Shown: positions 7,884 through 17,991, counted from the first letter of the stretch. The stretch: DNA of 64,000 nt from Corynebacterium cystitidis (GCF_900187295.1 NZ_LT906473.1:1674001-1738000), one strand, 5' to 3'. Notes: generated by a model from the sequence alone, not told the origin. Made by a program: numbers and translations.

Positions 7884-10532
7884 ATGTCCACGCTTACTGC
7901 TGTCACTCGACCGACCCGGCGTGACATGCGCCGCCACCCGTGGCGCACACTGGCTGCTTTTCTGATGATTGCCGTGCCGGTAGCACTGATTACCGGCGTG
8001 CTGACTATCGAGCACTCACATCACCAACAAGACGCGATGAGTCAACAGAGCAATCTCATTACCGCCAGTGGTTCTGGCCATTGTTCTCAGTCTGTTGACG
8101 GCTTTAGTTCCGAATGCTCTGGAGCTAATCCTCGCCTTGTTGTGGAGCAGACCTTGGCAGAGGCGCTACCCAATTTTCAGATCGAGTCCAGTATCCAAAG
8201 CCATATCCATATGGAGGCAGGTGAAGCGCATGAATCGCTCACAGTGCTCCAACTCAGCCACTCACCTACTGTTACCCTGCCCGGTGTAGACGAGGTATTC
8301 CTGCCACCTTCGACGATGCGGCGGTTAGGCATTAGCGTCGGCGACACCGTCGAGGTAAAAAACCACGGTACATGGACAGTGACCGGCCATGCTGCCGGAT
8401 ATCAAGCCGTGGTCTCTGCCCCAACGCTGATCGCCCCTGCGACTATCACTACTGCTGACTATCAGGATGGTGACGAAGCCTATGTTCGCTGGTTTGCTGT
8501 TGGCCCGGATGCACTGACGTGGGCCGATGCCCAAAAACTGAACCAGCTGGGCTTTGTTGTAGAGTCCGACGATCTCAGGCAGAACCCTCCGCCACTCGAA
8601 GAGGTAGACGAGCATTTTCGTGACCAGGTTTCCAACCACCCCACCGACGTCTTCTCTGAAGCGGTCACATGGGTCAACCTTTTTGTCACAGTGCTCTTCC
8701 TCTTCCTTTTCATTACACCTGTCTTCTCTGTGGCGGCAGGAAAACAGGCTCAAACTTATGCGCTCATGCGCTCTCAAGGAGCAACACGAGGACACATCCG
8801 ACGATCGGTCTTAGCGTATGGAGTTCTAACTGGGCTCATTGGTGCAACTATCGGCGCCCTGGCAGGTGTAGGAATCGGTAGTGCCTACTGGACCCTGTAC
8901 TACCCACACTGGCCGCTAGTGCATAACGGGCTTGCCACAGGCGTGATTTGGCTCGCCGCTGTATTAGGGGCGGTGCTAGCCGCTTTTATTCCGGCTGTGA
9001 TTACCACCAAGCAGCCCCTAGCTACTGCTATAGCCGGTGGCGCACCGGATAAAATTTTACGGTTTCGGCCCTGGATGCTACTCGGAGTTGTCGGTGTTGC
9101 AGTTGGAACCGGGTTTTTGGCAATCCAACAATTCGATATGATCTCGCACATTGCTAGCTCGCCAACCACTACATCGAGTTTGGTTTTTATCATCGCCAGT
9201 CTCGCAGGCATACTGGGACGGCCATTAGTGGTAGCCGGCCTGGCAGGGTCTGCGCCTTTGCTGGTATGGCTAGTCTCACGCGGGGCTTCGTCGTTAAGCA
9301 CTGTCCCCCGTCTAGCCATGCGCGACGTTGCGCGCCAATCACTGCGCTCAGTTCCTACTGTGGCTTTAATACTTGTAACCTCTTTCATTGCAGTCACAGC
9401 GGTGACCTGGTTGATGGCTAGCAATAAACGTGACCACATATTGGCACATGCAACCTACAACCCCGCCATGGTGTTAATCTCAGCGGACCCCACCGTTAAT
9501 CTCCCGGGCGCAGATTATGGCCCCGCTATCGCGGTTGTAGAGCAAACGGTGGGTCCGGCAAAGCACTATCCACTAACCCGGGTTGCTGGCTACATGCTTG
9601 ATGTCTTGCCGGATTCATCGTGCCACGACTTTGAACGTGCCGACGACAACGCAGAAACAGCTCGCCAGTGTTACCCGGCTAGATACGGCGACTCTGTTCC
9701 AGCGCCTTGGTTTACCCCACTGGTAGCCGATGAGAACGCACTACGCACATTCAACTTTGACAGCCCAGAAGCTGAACAACGCGCGCGCGACGCTATCAAG
9801 CAGCCGGCAATGCTGGTTGCTAAAGGGACGGCTCCCGAGGGGACCGGCACTGTGTGGCTCTGGTCGGACACTGGAGCCAAGCAAGAGGAGGCCACCGAAA
9901 TTACCTTCCTCGATGTGCTGCCGGCTACTTCCAGCCAGGCGCTGATTACGCCCACCTTGGCGGACGAGCTTGGCTTGCACACTGAGCCTGGCCCCATGAT
10001 GCTTGAGGCAACACAGCCGATCACCGCTGCACAACACAGTGTGCTCGATGCCTACTCCACTGACAACACCAATACATATTCAATCTCTACAATCGCTACC
10101 GTCAGTTTTGTCTGGGAGTTGAGATATCTGCCAGCGGTTGCTGGGGTGACAGTCATGGCACTTGTCTTGATCGCCATTACCCTGATCTTGGTGCTGTCAA
10201 CCCAAAGCACCAACCGGCACAACGCGCTGCTGCGTGCCATTGGGGCCCAAGACAGTATTCCCCGGCGAATCACCGCAGCCTTTGCCGCCATAGTGGCACT
10301 GTTGGGTACGGCAGCTGGAACGCTAACAGGCTTGATCGCAGCCTGGCTATTCGGCTCCTCAAGCGAGGTCGACGCTGCGGGAAATCTTTTAGTCACCGGT
10401 ACGCGCGAGTTTATGGAAGTGCCGTGGAGCCTGGTAGGACTGCTCGTTGTGCTCACCCCGCTTCTGGCGTACGTGATTGGCCTGATGCTCCACCGTGAGC
10501 CCGGATTGGAGGTGGCCTACCGGCTGAGCTAG
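7884..10532 (+). CDS. FtsX-like ABC permease with two extracellular domains
   Basis: This 882-aa membrane protein is arranged as a double FtsX unit: TM1 near residues 20-42 followed by a large extracellular domain, a TM trio at about 260-390, more TMs at 395-520, a second extracellular domain (about 525-730) and a final TM trio (735-880). It should pair with the preceding ATPase as a mechanotransmission-type efflux or envelope complex. Both extracellular domains hold Cys pairs (GHCSQ...SSEC; SSCHD...RQCYP) that could form disulfides. Regulation is through the adjacent PadR. The substrate cannot be deduced. Confidence 0.9.
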   Translation: MSTLTAVTRPTRRDMRRHPWRTLAAFLMIAVPVALITGVLTIEHSHHQQDAMSQQSNLITASGSGHCSQSVDGFSSECSGANPRLVVEQTLAEALPNFQIESSIQSHIHMEAGEAHESLTVLQLSHSPTVTLPGVDEVFLPPSTMRRLGISVGDTVEVKNHGTWTVTGHAAGYQAVVSAPTLIAPATITTADYQDGDEAYVRWFAVGPDALTWADAQKLNQLGFVVESDDLRQNPPPLEEVDEHFRDQVSNHPTDVFSEAVTWVNLFVTVLFLFLFITPVFSVAAGKQAQTYALMRSQGATRGHIRRSVLAYGVLTGLIGATIGALAGVGIGSAYWTLYYPHWPLVHNGLATGVIWLAAVLGAVLAAFIPAVITTKQPLATAIAGGAPDKILRFRPWMLLGVVGVAVGTGFLAIQQFDMISHIASSPTTTSSLVFIIASLAGILGRPLVVAGLAGSAPLLVWLVSRGASSLSTVPRLAMRDVARQSLRSVPTVALILVTSFIAVTAVTWLMASNKRDHILAHATYNPAMVLISADPTVNLPGADYGPAIAVVEQTVGPAKHYPLTRVAGYMLDVLPDSSCHDFERADDNAETARQCYPARYGDSVPAPWFTPLVADENALRTFNFDSPEAEQRARDAIKQPAMLVAKGTAPEGTGTVWLWSDTGAKQEEATEITFLDVLPATSSQALITPTLADELGLHTEPGPMMLEATQPITAAQHSVLDAYSTDNTNTYSISTIATVSFVWELRYLPAVAGVTVMALVLIAITLILVLSTQSTNRHNALLRAIGAQDSIPRRITAAFAAIVALLGTAAGTLTGLIAAWLFGSSSEVDAAGNLLVTGTREFMEVPWSLVGLLVVLTPLLAYVIGLMLHREPGLEVAYRLS

Positions 10533-10809
10533 GGCTAGATCTGCCCTGGCCGCACGTGCCGTGCGTTTACCCCCGGACTACCCCCACCCCACCCCCTTAA
10601 TCACAATTTCACCACTGGCACCATCCGCCCCTTGATCAACTTTAGTTCCAAGCCATGAGCTGCATCGACGGCAGCTCTTTGGCACAAATTTTCGACAAAG
10701 CAGCATTTCGCAGCATATTTTTACCATTGCAGGCACCCGCTTTGGGCGACTATGTTAAATACGACCGCTGAACTAAGTGATTTTCTCGATTTTTCGAATA
10801 AGGACCCGA
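10533..10809. promoter_or_regulatory. intergenic region before the second LytM gene
   Basis: These 277 bp hold no convincing ORF. A small GC-rich fold (CGCACGTGCCGTGCG, about 10551-10565) just after the permease may end its transcript, although no T run follows. A possible -10 (TATGTTAAAT, about 10751) precedes the LytM gene. Confidence 0.35.
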
Positions 10810-11490
10810 ATGAAACGTCGTCTGCTCGCTGTCACCACCGCTTGCGTGGTCGCTGCATCCCCTGTCACTACTGCACAAGCGTTGACCGTTAATTTAGACG
10901 GCAGCGAGATCACTGATTATGGCGCTGCCCTCGACTCACTCATCCAGGTGGCAGAGACCATTAACTCAACCGGCGCAACCATTTCTGCCGCCGGCTATTC
11001 CATAGTGTATGACCCGACCACTCTTCCGGAGTACGAGCCTGAAGAAGCAGAAGTGAGCCAATACCCGGTTTCTTACCAGGAGGGCTATGACGCTGAGGGC
11101 CGTCTGGTAGTCCTTCCTGCCGAGGGCACTTTTACTTCTGGTTTTGGCCCACGCTGGGGTGCTATGCACCAAGGTATTGACATCGCAGCACCCATTGGCA
11201 CGCCGATCCGCGCTGTTATGGACGGCACCGTGGTCAATGCTGGCCCAGCCCAAGGCTTTGGTAACTGGGTTGTGCTGGAGCACTCCAATGGTGAGCGCTC
11301 TGTCTATGGGCATATGGTGTCTTATAACGTGTCTATTGGCGATCAGGTTTCTGCAGGCCAGGTCATCGCGGCGATGGGTAATGAGGGCCACTCGACCGGG
11401 CCCCACCTTCACTTCGAGATCAAGCCGGACGGTGTAACCCCAGTAGATCCCGTGCCGTGGTTCGCTGCCCGCGGCATATACATCAGCTAA
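10810..11490 (+). CDS. secreted M23 (LytM) endopeptidase, second paralogue
   Basis: This 226-aa protein starts MKRRLLAVTTACVVAASP, a classic Sec signal peptide with a likely cut after AQA, then a short helical region and the M23 domain (about 105-226). Metal ligands are HQGID and HLHFEI; GFGPRWGAMH and the GPAQGFGNW region closely match the paralogue at 5713. Start 10810 follows AAGGA. A 15-bp tandem duplication (11481-11510) spans the stop codon. It should act on peptidoglycan outside the cell, and all catalytic residues are present. Confidence 0.92.
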   Translation: MKRRLLAVTTACVVAASPVTTAQALTVNLDGSEITDYGAALDSLIQVAETINSTGATISAAGYSIVYDPTTLPEYEPEEAEVSQYPVSYQEGYDAEGRLVVLPAEGTFTSGFGPRWGAMHQGIDIAAPIGTPIRAVMDGTVVNAGPAQGFGNWVVLEHSNGERSVYGHMVSYNVSIGDQVSAGQVIAAMGNEGHSTGPHLHFEIKPDGVTPVDPVPWFAARGIYIS

Positions 11491-11510
11491 GGCTCCATCA
11501 GCTAAGGCGC
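11481..11510. repeat. 15-bp tandem duplication across a stop codon
   Basis: CATCAGCTAAGGCTC and CATCAGCTAAGGCGC lie head to tail; the TAA of the M23 gene is inside the first copy and a second in-phase TAA is in the other. Confidence 0.85.
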
Positions 11511-11512
11511 AC

Positions 11513-13912
11513 CTAAAGCTTCTCCATCGGTACCCCACCGATCATCATCAGGCGGACGGTACCGGAGGAGCCAAAGTCAATCGTCACAGTTTCTCGCGCA
11601 CCGGCACCGTCAACTGCGGTGACAGTGCCCAGGCCGTACTTCGCGTGGTTGACTTTATCGCCCGGCTCTAGGTGCAGGTCCTTGTTCACCGTCACGGCAG
11701 GCTTCTGCGGGCGACGACCAAAGCTCGGCCCGGAACTAAATCGGGAGGTTTGGCGTGTGCGTGACGACGATCCACCCCAGGCGCCCGAGGAATTCCCGTA
11801 CGAAGGCTCTTCCCTGCGCCAGTCGATGAGATCCGCCGGGATCTCTGCGAGGAAGCGACTGGCCGGGTTAGTCACCGGATTGCCCCAGGAGGACCGCAGC
11901 ATCGCCCGCGTAAGGTACAGGCTTTCTCGCGCACGTGTAATTCCCACATAGGCTAGGCGACGTTCTTCAGCAAGCTCTGCAGGATCACCCAGTGCACGTA
12001 GGTGCGGGAATTGGCCGTCTTCCCAGCCTGTGACAAACACTATGGGAAACTCCAGCCCCTTTGCTGTGTGCAATGTCATGAGAGTGACCACGCCTTGATC
12101 GTTGTCAGGGATCTGGTCTGCGTCGGCGACGAGAGATACGCGCTCAAGAAACGCTTGCAGGCTGCCAGGAGCCGGCTCCCCGTCGTCCACGCCCACTGCC
12201 TCGCCGACCGAACTTGTGAGGTCGGCGCTTGCGAGATCGGCGCTTGCGCGGTCGGCGCTTGCGAGGTCAACTTCGTTCACCATCTGGTTTGCAGCTTCTG
12301 ATGAAAATTCGCGCGCCACGGAGACCAGTTCGTTGAGGTTGTCGAGGCGGGCTCCATCTTGAGGGTCATTAGATGCTTCAAGTTCTGCCTTGTACCCTGT
12401 GATGTCAAGGATCCTGGACACCAGCTCACCCAAATCCGGCATACCGGTGACCTCATTGGTCATGCCCGGCAACTCAGCGCGCAACGTGTCCATCATCTCG
12501 TTAAATCCGGCAATGGCATTTTTCGCCCTCGTGGCCAGCATGTCAACCTTGCCGTCGGCAGCGTCGATAAGTGCCTTGCCGAAACTGATGTTGTTGTTAT
12601 CCGCGTGGAGTGCCACCATCGCCTGGGCCTTGTCACCAATTGCGCGTTTCGGCACGTTGATGATGCGGCGCAAGCTCACCGTGTCATCTGGGTTGTCAAT
12701 CACTCGCAGATAGGCAACGATGTCACGAATTTCACGGCGCTCGTAGAAGCGGGTGCCACCAACTACTTTGTAAGGGATCCCGGACCGGATAAAGATATCT
12801 TCGACGGCTCGCGATGCATTATTGGTGCGGTACATCACCGCAATATCTGAGTAGTTCCTGCCTTGGTCCACCAGGTTATCTATCTCATGGGCAATAAAGC
12901 GGGCCTCATCGTGCTCGTTGTCAGCGACGTAGCCGACGATCTTGTCGCCCGAGCCATGATCGGTCCACAGATTCTTCGGGCGCCTGCCCTCGTTCTGGCT
13001 AATCACTGCATTGGCTGCAGCGAGAATATTTTGTGTCGAGCGGTAGTTCTGCTCCAGCAGGATAGTTGTGGCTGCAGGATAGTCGCGCTCAAACTCCTCA
13101 ATATTGCGGAGCGTCGCTCCACGGAAGGCATAAATCGACTGATCTGAGTCACCGACTACAGCCAGCTCTGGCGCATCCGCCCCCTCCCCCACCAGAGTGT
13201 GAATGAGTTCATATTGGGCGTGGTTCGTATCCTGGTATTCGTCGACAAGCACATGCCTAAACTTACGCCTGTAATAGTCTGTGACCTGCGGGTGCTGCTT
13301 AAAAATGCGCACGACCTCGCCAATCAGATCATCGAAGTCCAAGGCATTCGCGGTGCGCAGGCGGCGCTGGTACTCCCCGAAAACATTGGCCACGGTAGTC
13401 TCGAAGGGATTTTTCGTCGCCTCTGCACTGGCCTGCGCCTGCGCCGGGTCGATCAGCTCATTTTTTAAGTTAGATATCGCATTGGCTAAGGTACGCGCGC
13501 TGAACTTCTTCAAATCCAGGTTCATATCCTTAGCGATCATGGTGAGCAGCCGACGCGAATCATCCGAATCATAAATAGTGAAGTTCGTGTTCAAGCCTGG
13601 TACGAGCTGCGCCTGCTGCCTCAAGATTCGTACGCACACCGAGTGGAACGTGGCCACCCACATGCGTTCGGCCTGAGGGCCGATCAGGCTGCTTACGCGC
13701 TCTTTCATTTCGGCGGCAGCCTTGTTGGTAAATGTGATCGCCAGGATCTGCCACGGCGCAACGCCGCGTTGCGTGAGTAAATATGCAACACGGCGAGTAA
13801 GCACGGCGGTTTTGCCAGAGCCCGCGCCAGCAACGATTAACAAAGGGCTGCCGGAGTGCTCGACGGCCGCCTTCTGCTGCGGATTGAGTCCCAAAGTCAG
13901 GTCAGTAGTCAT
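11513..13912 (-). CDS. pcrA: UvrD/PcrA-type DNA helicase
   Basis: This 799-aa SF1A helicase acts in nucleotide excision repair and plasmid or fork processing. Motifs in order: Walker A AGAGSGKT (28-35), DEYQDTN, SDQSIYAFRGA, QNYRST, TLHTAKGLEFPIVFVTG, EERRLAYVGITRA, plus a C-terminal Tudor-like segment (GDKVNHAKYGLGTV) for RNA polymerase contact. Inside the 2B region is a repetitive insert of ASAD units (coding 12218-12262), absent from typical PcrA as far as I know. The position next to chorismate mutase and pgi is a corynebacterial arrangement. Confidence 0.95.
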   Translation of the reverse strand: MTTDLTLGLNPQQKAAVEHSGSPLLIVAGAGSGKTAVLTRRVAYLLTQRGVAPWQILAITFTNKAAAEMKERVSSLIGPQAERMWVATFHSVCVRILRQQAQLVPGLNTNFTIYDSDDSRRLLTMIAKDMNLDLKKFSARTLANAISNLKNELIDPAQAQASAEATKNPFETTVANVFGEYQRRLRTANALDFDDLIGEVVRIFKQHPQVTDYYRRKFRHVLVDEYQDTNHAQYELIHTLVGEGADAPELAVVGDSDQSIYAFRGATLRNIEEFERDYPAATTILLEQNYRSTQNILAAANAVISQNEGRRPKNLWTDHGSGDKIVGYVADNEHDEARFIAHEIDNLVDQGRNYSDIAVMYRTNNASRAVEDIFIRSGIPYKVVGGTRFYERREIRDIVAYLRVIDNPDDTVSLRRIINVPKRAIGDKAQAMVALHADNNNISFGKALIDAADGKVDMLATRAKNAIAGFNEMMDTLRAELPGMTNEVTGMPDLGELVSRILDITGYKAELEASNDPQDGARLDNLNELVSVAREFSSEAANQMVNEVDLASADRASADLASADLTSSVGEAVGVDDGEPAPGSLQAFLERVSLVADADQIPDNDQGVVTLMTLHTAKGLEFPIVFVTGWEDGQFPHLRALGDPAELAEERRLAYVGITRARESLYLTRAMLRSSWGNPVTNPASRFLAEIPADLIDWRREEPSYGNSSGAWGGSSSRTRQTSRFSSGPSFGRRPQKPAVTVNKDLHLEPGDKVNHAKYGLGTVTAVDGAGARETVTIDFGSSGTVRLMMIGGVPMEKL
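12218..12270. repeat. in-frame 15-bp tandem repeat inside pcrA
   Basis: Three full units of the form GAGGTCGGCGCTTGC (12218-12232, 12233-12247, 12248-12262) and a partial fourth encode repeated (L/R)ASAD pentapeptides on the minus strand. Being 15 bp, copy-number change keeps the reading frame. Confidence 0.85.
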
Positions 13913-13982
13913 GATGCTTCTAACCTACTAGGTACCCGCGACATTGCTGCTTTACAGTCTCCCACGTGGCATAATGCCATTT

Positions 13983-14291
13983 ATGAGTTCCGCCAGTGAT
14001 GACAATCTTGAGATCCGCACACCTACCGGTACTGATGACCCATTGTCGGACGCCGAGATCAAGGAGTACCGCAAAGAGATCGACCGCCTCAACCGCGTCA
14101 TCCTGGATGCTGTGAAGCGACGCACTGAGGTTTCCCAGGCCATTGGCAAAACCCGCATGGGGTCTGGTGGAACCCGCCTCGTGCATACTCGCGAAGTGGC
14201 TATCATCAATCAGTTCCGCGAGGAGCTTGGCGAGGAAGGCCCAGTCTTGGCTGGGGTTTTGCTGCGCCTGGGACGCGGTAAGTTGGGCTAG
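13983..14291 (+). CDS. chorismate mutase, AroQ type
   Basis: A 102-aa monofunctional enzyme that turns chorismate into prephenate for Phe and Tyr. It has the helical AroQ signature: RKEIDRLNRVILDAVKRRTE with the active-site Arg/Lys pattern, then IGKTRM and the C-terminal helix VAIINQFREEL. The start at 13983 (MSSASDDN) is chosen over upstream frames because the acidic N-terminus is typical. It is divergent from pcrA. Small corynebacterial AroQ proteins are often activated by DAHP synthase, a known property of the group that is not visible here. Confidence 0.88.
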   Translation: MSSASDDNLEIRTPTGTDDPLSDAEIKEYRKEIDRLNRVILDAVKRRTEVSQAIGKTRMGSGGTRLVHTREVAIINQFREELGEEGPVLAGVLLRLGRGKLG

Positions 14292-14325
14292 CAATCGCTT
14301 AACGACGAATGCTTCTGCCCTAGCG

Positions 14326-14652
14326 TTATTCCTGAGTGGAGTCGAGGACGACCTCAAACTCAAGGAGTTCTGCATTCGTAGCAGCTGGCTGGCGTGGCTG
14401 CTCACTTTCTTCGCCTTCCGGTTTCGCGTGCGCTGCGCGTGCATCACCGTCGCGCCACGCAGCGTAGGACTCTTCGTCGGCCCAGCGGGTGACTACGAAG
14501 TAACGATCCTCTCCTTTGACTGGGCGCAGGAGCTGGAAGCCCTCGAAACCAGGCGCCGAGTCGACGGCGTGTTTACGCGCTTTGAAGCGCTCCTCCAGGG
14601 TCTCAGCCGCGTCGGCGGGAACGGTCAGTGCGTTGATTTTTACAATGCTCAT
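14326..14652 (-). CDS. antibiotic biosynthesis monooxygenase (ABM) domain protein
   Basis: This 108-aa protein has a ferredoxin-like ABM fold: MSIVKINALTVP as strand 1, the helix AAETLEERFKARKHAVDSAP, then GFEGFQLLRP and DRYFVVTRWADEESYAAW. This family includes IsdG/MhuD-type haem oxygenases as well as quinol oxygenases. The Asn-Trp-His triad of haem-degrading members is only partly suggested (W in VTRWADEESYAAW), so the activity is open. The C-terminus is a long acidic/Gln extension. Start 14652 is preferred to the ATG two codons upstream. Confidence 0.8.
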   Translation of the reverse strand: MSIVKINALTVPADAAETLEERFKARKHAVDSAPGFEGFQLLRPVKGEDRYFVVTRWADEESYAAWRDGDARAAHAKPEGEESEQPRQPAATNAELLEFEVVLDSTQE

Positions 14653-14671
14653 GGGCACTACTGTACCCGGG

Positions 14672-16036
14672 TCACACTAGCAGGCCCGTAGCTAAAGCTA
14701 TTAAGAGGAGGACGACTGAGAACAACCACGCAATCGGAAACGTAAACTTAATATGCTTGCCCATGTTAGCTTCTGCAAGACCAATAGCGAGCCACAGCGC
14801 TGGCGAAAAAGGGCTGACAAATGTGCCGATAATGTTTCCGATGATCAACGCAGTTGCCGCGCCGGTGCCGGTCACACCAAAGGCGGCAGTGGTCTCTTGA
14901 ACGATTGGCAAAATGGAGAAGTAGTAGGCATCGGTTGAAGTAGCCAGATCAAGTGGTACACCAAGAAGACCTACTATGACGTGCAACCACGGGCCGACAG
15001 ATTCCGGCAGGACGGCCAGAAGCGACATTGCAATCTGTTCAAGCATTCCCGCGCCGTTAAGAACACCCAAGAACATTGCTGCGGCGATAATCACGCTCGC
15101 CATGGAAAGCGCGTTAGGCGCATGGCGTTTCATAATGTCAGCCTGATCGCTCGAGGTTTTAAAATTCACCAATAACAGCAGAGTCGTTCCAATCAAGAAT
15201 GCTGGGGCGGGAGGCAACCAACCGCTCATCATTATTACAAGAAGAAGAATCGAAAGTGCGATGTTAAAGACAGTGATCCCCGTTCCTTGTCGGTGCTTAA
15301 TACCGTCTTTTTCACGCTCTTTATTCTGACGTCGTTCGAAATCATCCGCAATTTCGTTGACATCGACACTGCCAGAGCCGACGAACTCAGAAGTAGTGCG
15401 CAGCTGCGCGATACGGCGCTGCTCCTTAAGACCGAGCAGCGCCGCGATCCCAAAAATCATGACTACGGCGATGCCTTGGATCGGAAGCAAATGTTGCCAG
15501 AGGGCGATCGGGTCTTGTTCAATAACTGAGGAGGCACGGCCGAGCGGTCCACCCCACGGCACCATGTTCATAACGGATGCAGCGATAGCAACGATTGCAA
15601 GGAGAACGTATCTGCTCATGTGAAGCGCCTTGTAAAGCGGCAACAAGGCAGGAATTGTGAGAAGGAACGTAGTGGCACCAGCTCCGTCGAGATGGGCGAC
15701 AATCCCGATTGCCGCAGTGCCCACCGCGACAAGAACGACATTTCCTCGGGTCGCTTTGATGAGCGCTTTGATCACCGGGGTGAAAAGTCCCACGTCGGAG
15801 AGAACACCGAAGTAGATGATCGCAAATATAAACATCACCACGACATTCATGACCGAGCTGAGGCCATCCCCGAAGAATTCGGCGATGGCCTCGAACCCGA
15901 ATCCCGCGCACAGTGCGCCGACGACAGGCACGAGTGTCATGACAATGACTGGGCTCGTTCTTCCGCGAATAAGGATGGCCACGGTCACGATGACGATGGC
16001 AAGGCCGATAATTGTCAGTGCGAGCGGCGTCTGCAT
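14672..16036 (-). CDS. CitMHS-family metal-citrate transporter
   Basis: This 454-aa protein has about 12 hydrophobic segments. It carries the CitMHS signatures: GFEAIAEFFGDGL, VAHLDGAGATTFLLTIPALLP and NMVPWGGPLGRASSV in the first half, and GVPLDLATSTDAYYFSILP in the second. CitMHS members carry citrate complexed with Mg2+ or Ca2+ in symport with protons or sodium (CitH in C. glutamicum uses Ca-citrate). No two-component system is adjacent in this window. Specificity for the metal cannot be read from sequence. Confidence 0.9.
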   Translation of the reverse strand: MQTPLALTIIGLAIVIVTVAILIRGRTSPVIVMTLVPVVGALCAGFGFEAIAEFFGDGLSSVMNVVVMFIFAIIYFGVLSDVGLFTPVIKALIKATRGNVVLVAVGTAAIGIVAHLDGAGATTFLLTIPALLPLYKALHMSRYVLLAIVAIAASVMNMVPWGGPLGRASSVIEQDPIALWQHLLPIQGIAVVMIFGIAALLGLKEQRRIAQLRTTSEFVGSGSVDVNEIADDFERRQNKEREKDGIKHRQGTGITVFNIALSILLLVIMMSGWLPPAPAFLIGTTLLLLVNFKTSSDQADIMKRHAPNALSMASVIIAAAMFLGVLNGAGMLEQIAMSLLAVLPESVGPWLHVIVGLLGVPLDLATSTDAYYFSILPIVQETTAAFGVTGTGAATALIIGNIIGTFVSPFSPALWLAIGLAEANMGKHIKFTFPIAWLFSVVLLLIALATGLLV

Positions 16037-16297
16037 ATCAAGGCTCCCTGTCGTAGGGGTAGAAGGTAGTGGGCAGCAGCTAGTAGGTAGTTACAGGACT
16101 GAGAACAACGTGTCACCCACATCGTGTTAACGCATAATTTACAAACGCAGATCACTTTTGTCTTGATTTTTCACAAGAAACTAAATTATTTTCTGTTCAT
16201 TTCAACGTCATGCCTAATGCTCGCTTTCTTACTACACTCGAACGCAGGAGATACCTAGCGTTGTGCAACCACACTTTCTTCAGAAGGAGCATGAATA
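16037..16297. promoter_or_regulatory. divergent promoter region, citrate transporter / pgi
   Basis: These 261 bp lie between divergent genes. An AT-rich stretch (16130-16210) and an AGAAGGAG ribosome site (about 16281-16288) before pgi are the visible signals. There is no ORF or strong hairpin. Confidence 0.4.
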
Positions 16298-17932
16298 ATG
16301 TCCGATATCACAACCACTGCTGCATGGAAGAAGCTAGACGCGCTCTACTCGTCAAAGAAGGACACGACTCTGCGTGACCTGTTCGAAGAGGATGGCCGCG
16401 CAGACAAGTACACGCTTGATGCGGCTGGCCTGCACGTGGATCTGTCCAAAAACTTGATCGACGAGGAAATCGTCGACGCTCTTGTCGCGCTGGCAGAGGA
16501 AGGTGACTTAAAAGGAGCCACCGAAAAAATGTTCACCGGTGTCCACATCAACAACACAGAGGATCGCGCGGTACTCCATACCGCTCTGCGCCTGCCTGTT
16601 GAGGAGAACCTCGAGGTTGACGGCCAGGATGTTGCGGCGGACGTGCACGAGGTACTCGGGCGAATGCGCGACTTTGCATCGTCGTTACGCTCTGGTGACT
16701 GGCTTGGGCATACTGGCCGCACCATCAAGACTGTGGTGAACATCGGGATCGGCGGGTCTGACTTGGGCCCTGCCATGGTCACGAAGGCACTACGCACCTA
16801 TGCAACTGCGGGCATCACCGCGGAGTTCGTGTCCAACGTTGACCCAGCAGATATGACCCGGGTGCTTGCTGAGGTTGATCCAGAATCGACTCTATTCATC
16901 GTGGCGTCGAAAACTTTCACCACTCAAGAGACCCTGGCTAATGCGCATGCTGCGAAGCGCTGGCTGCTAGAAAAGTTCGACAACGAAGAGTCCGCGATTG
17001 CAAAGCACTTCGTCGCGGTGTCGACAAACGCTGAGAAGGTTGCAGAGTTCGGGATTGATACCCACAACATGTTCCCATTCTGGGATTGGGTAGGTGGCCG
17101 CTACTCTGTAGATTCCGCGATTGGCCTCTCACTGATGGCTGTGATCGGCCCGCAGGACTTCATGCGTTTCCTCGAAGGCTTCAACGCGATGGATGAGCAC
17201 TTCCGCAACGCCGAGATCCGCGAAAACATTCCTGCACTCATGGGTCTGATCAACGTGTGGTACCGCAACTTCTACGGTGCACAGTCGCACGCCGTCCTGC
17301 CTTATTCTGAGGATCTGGGCCGCTTCCCTGCATACTTACAGCAGCTGACCATGGAGTCCAACGGTAAGTCGGTACGCCGTGACGGCACGCCAGTCACCTA
17401 TGACACCGGCGAAGTCTTCTGGGGCGAGCCTGGCACCAACGGCCAGCATGCTTTCTACCAGCTGATTCACCAGGGCACCACGATGATCCCCGCGGACTTC
17501 ATCGGTTTTGCTAACCCGAAGGAGGATCTGCCAACAGCATCAGGTGATGGTTCCATGCATGACCTTTTGATGGGCAACTTCTTTGCGCAGACGAAGGTGC
17601 TGGCATTCGGTAAAACTCTTGAGGAGATCCTCGACGAAGGCGTGTCTAAAGAGGTAGCTCCGCACAAGGTGATGCCGGGCAACCGCCCCACTACTACGAT
17701 CTTGGCGGAGGAACTGACTCCGTACGTTGTTGGTTCCCTGATCGCTCTCTACGAGCACATCACCTTCACCGAAGGCGTGATCTGGGATATCAACTCGTTT
17801 GACCAGTGGGGTGTGGAGCTGGGGAAGCAACAGGCAAACCAGCTTGCCGCTGCTGTGTCCGGTGAACAGAAGGCAGATACTGGGGATTCATCAACCGATA
17901 ATTTGATTGCGTGGTACCGCAACCAGAAGTAA
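16298..17932 (+). CDS. pgi: glucose-6-phosphate isomerase
   Basis: Pgi interconverts glucose-6-P and fructose-6-P at the head of glycolysis and gluconeogenesis. The 544-aa length is normal. Family signatures are present: [17 protein letters not shown] (about 151-167), SKTFTTQET, the [20 protein letters not shown] block with catalytic residues, and [13 protein letters not shown]. It is transcribed alone from a strong ribosome site (AGAAGGAG); a very long hairpin lies 60 nt downstream. The gene is ordinary. Confidence 0.97.
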   Translation: MSDITTTAAWKKLDALYSSKKDTTLRDLFEEDGRADKYTLDAAGLHVDLSKNLIDEEIVDALVALAEEGDLKGATEKMFTGVHINNTEDRAVLHTALRLPVEENLEVDGQDVAADVHEVLGRMRDFASSLRSGDWLGHTGRTIKTVVNIGIGGSDLGPAMVTKALRTYATAGITAEFVSNVDPADMTRVLAEVDPESTLFIVASKTFTTQETLANAHAAKRWLLEKFDNEESAIAKHFVAVSTNAEKVAEFGIDTHNMFPFWDWVGGRYSVDSAIGLSLMAVIGPQDFMRFLEGFNAMDEHFRNAEIRENIPALMGLINVWYRNFYGAQSHAVLPYSEDLGRFPAYLQQLTMESNGKSVRRDGTPVTYDTGEVFWGEPGTNGQHAFYQLIHQGTTMIPADFIGFANPKEDLPTASGDGSMHDLLMGNFFAQTKVLAFGKTLEEILDEGVSKEVAPHKVMPGNRPTTTILAEELTPYVVGSLIALYEHITFTEGVIWDINSFDQWGVELGKQQANQLAAAVSGEQKADTGDSSTDNLIAWYRNQK

Positions 17933-17991
17933 CGGTAGCGTCTCTTGCGTGGCTAGCGTCTCGTCGCTTGTGTCTCGCTAGCGCGAAGCCC

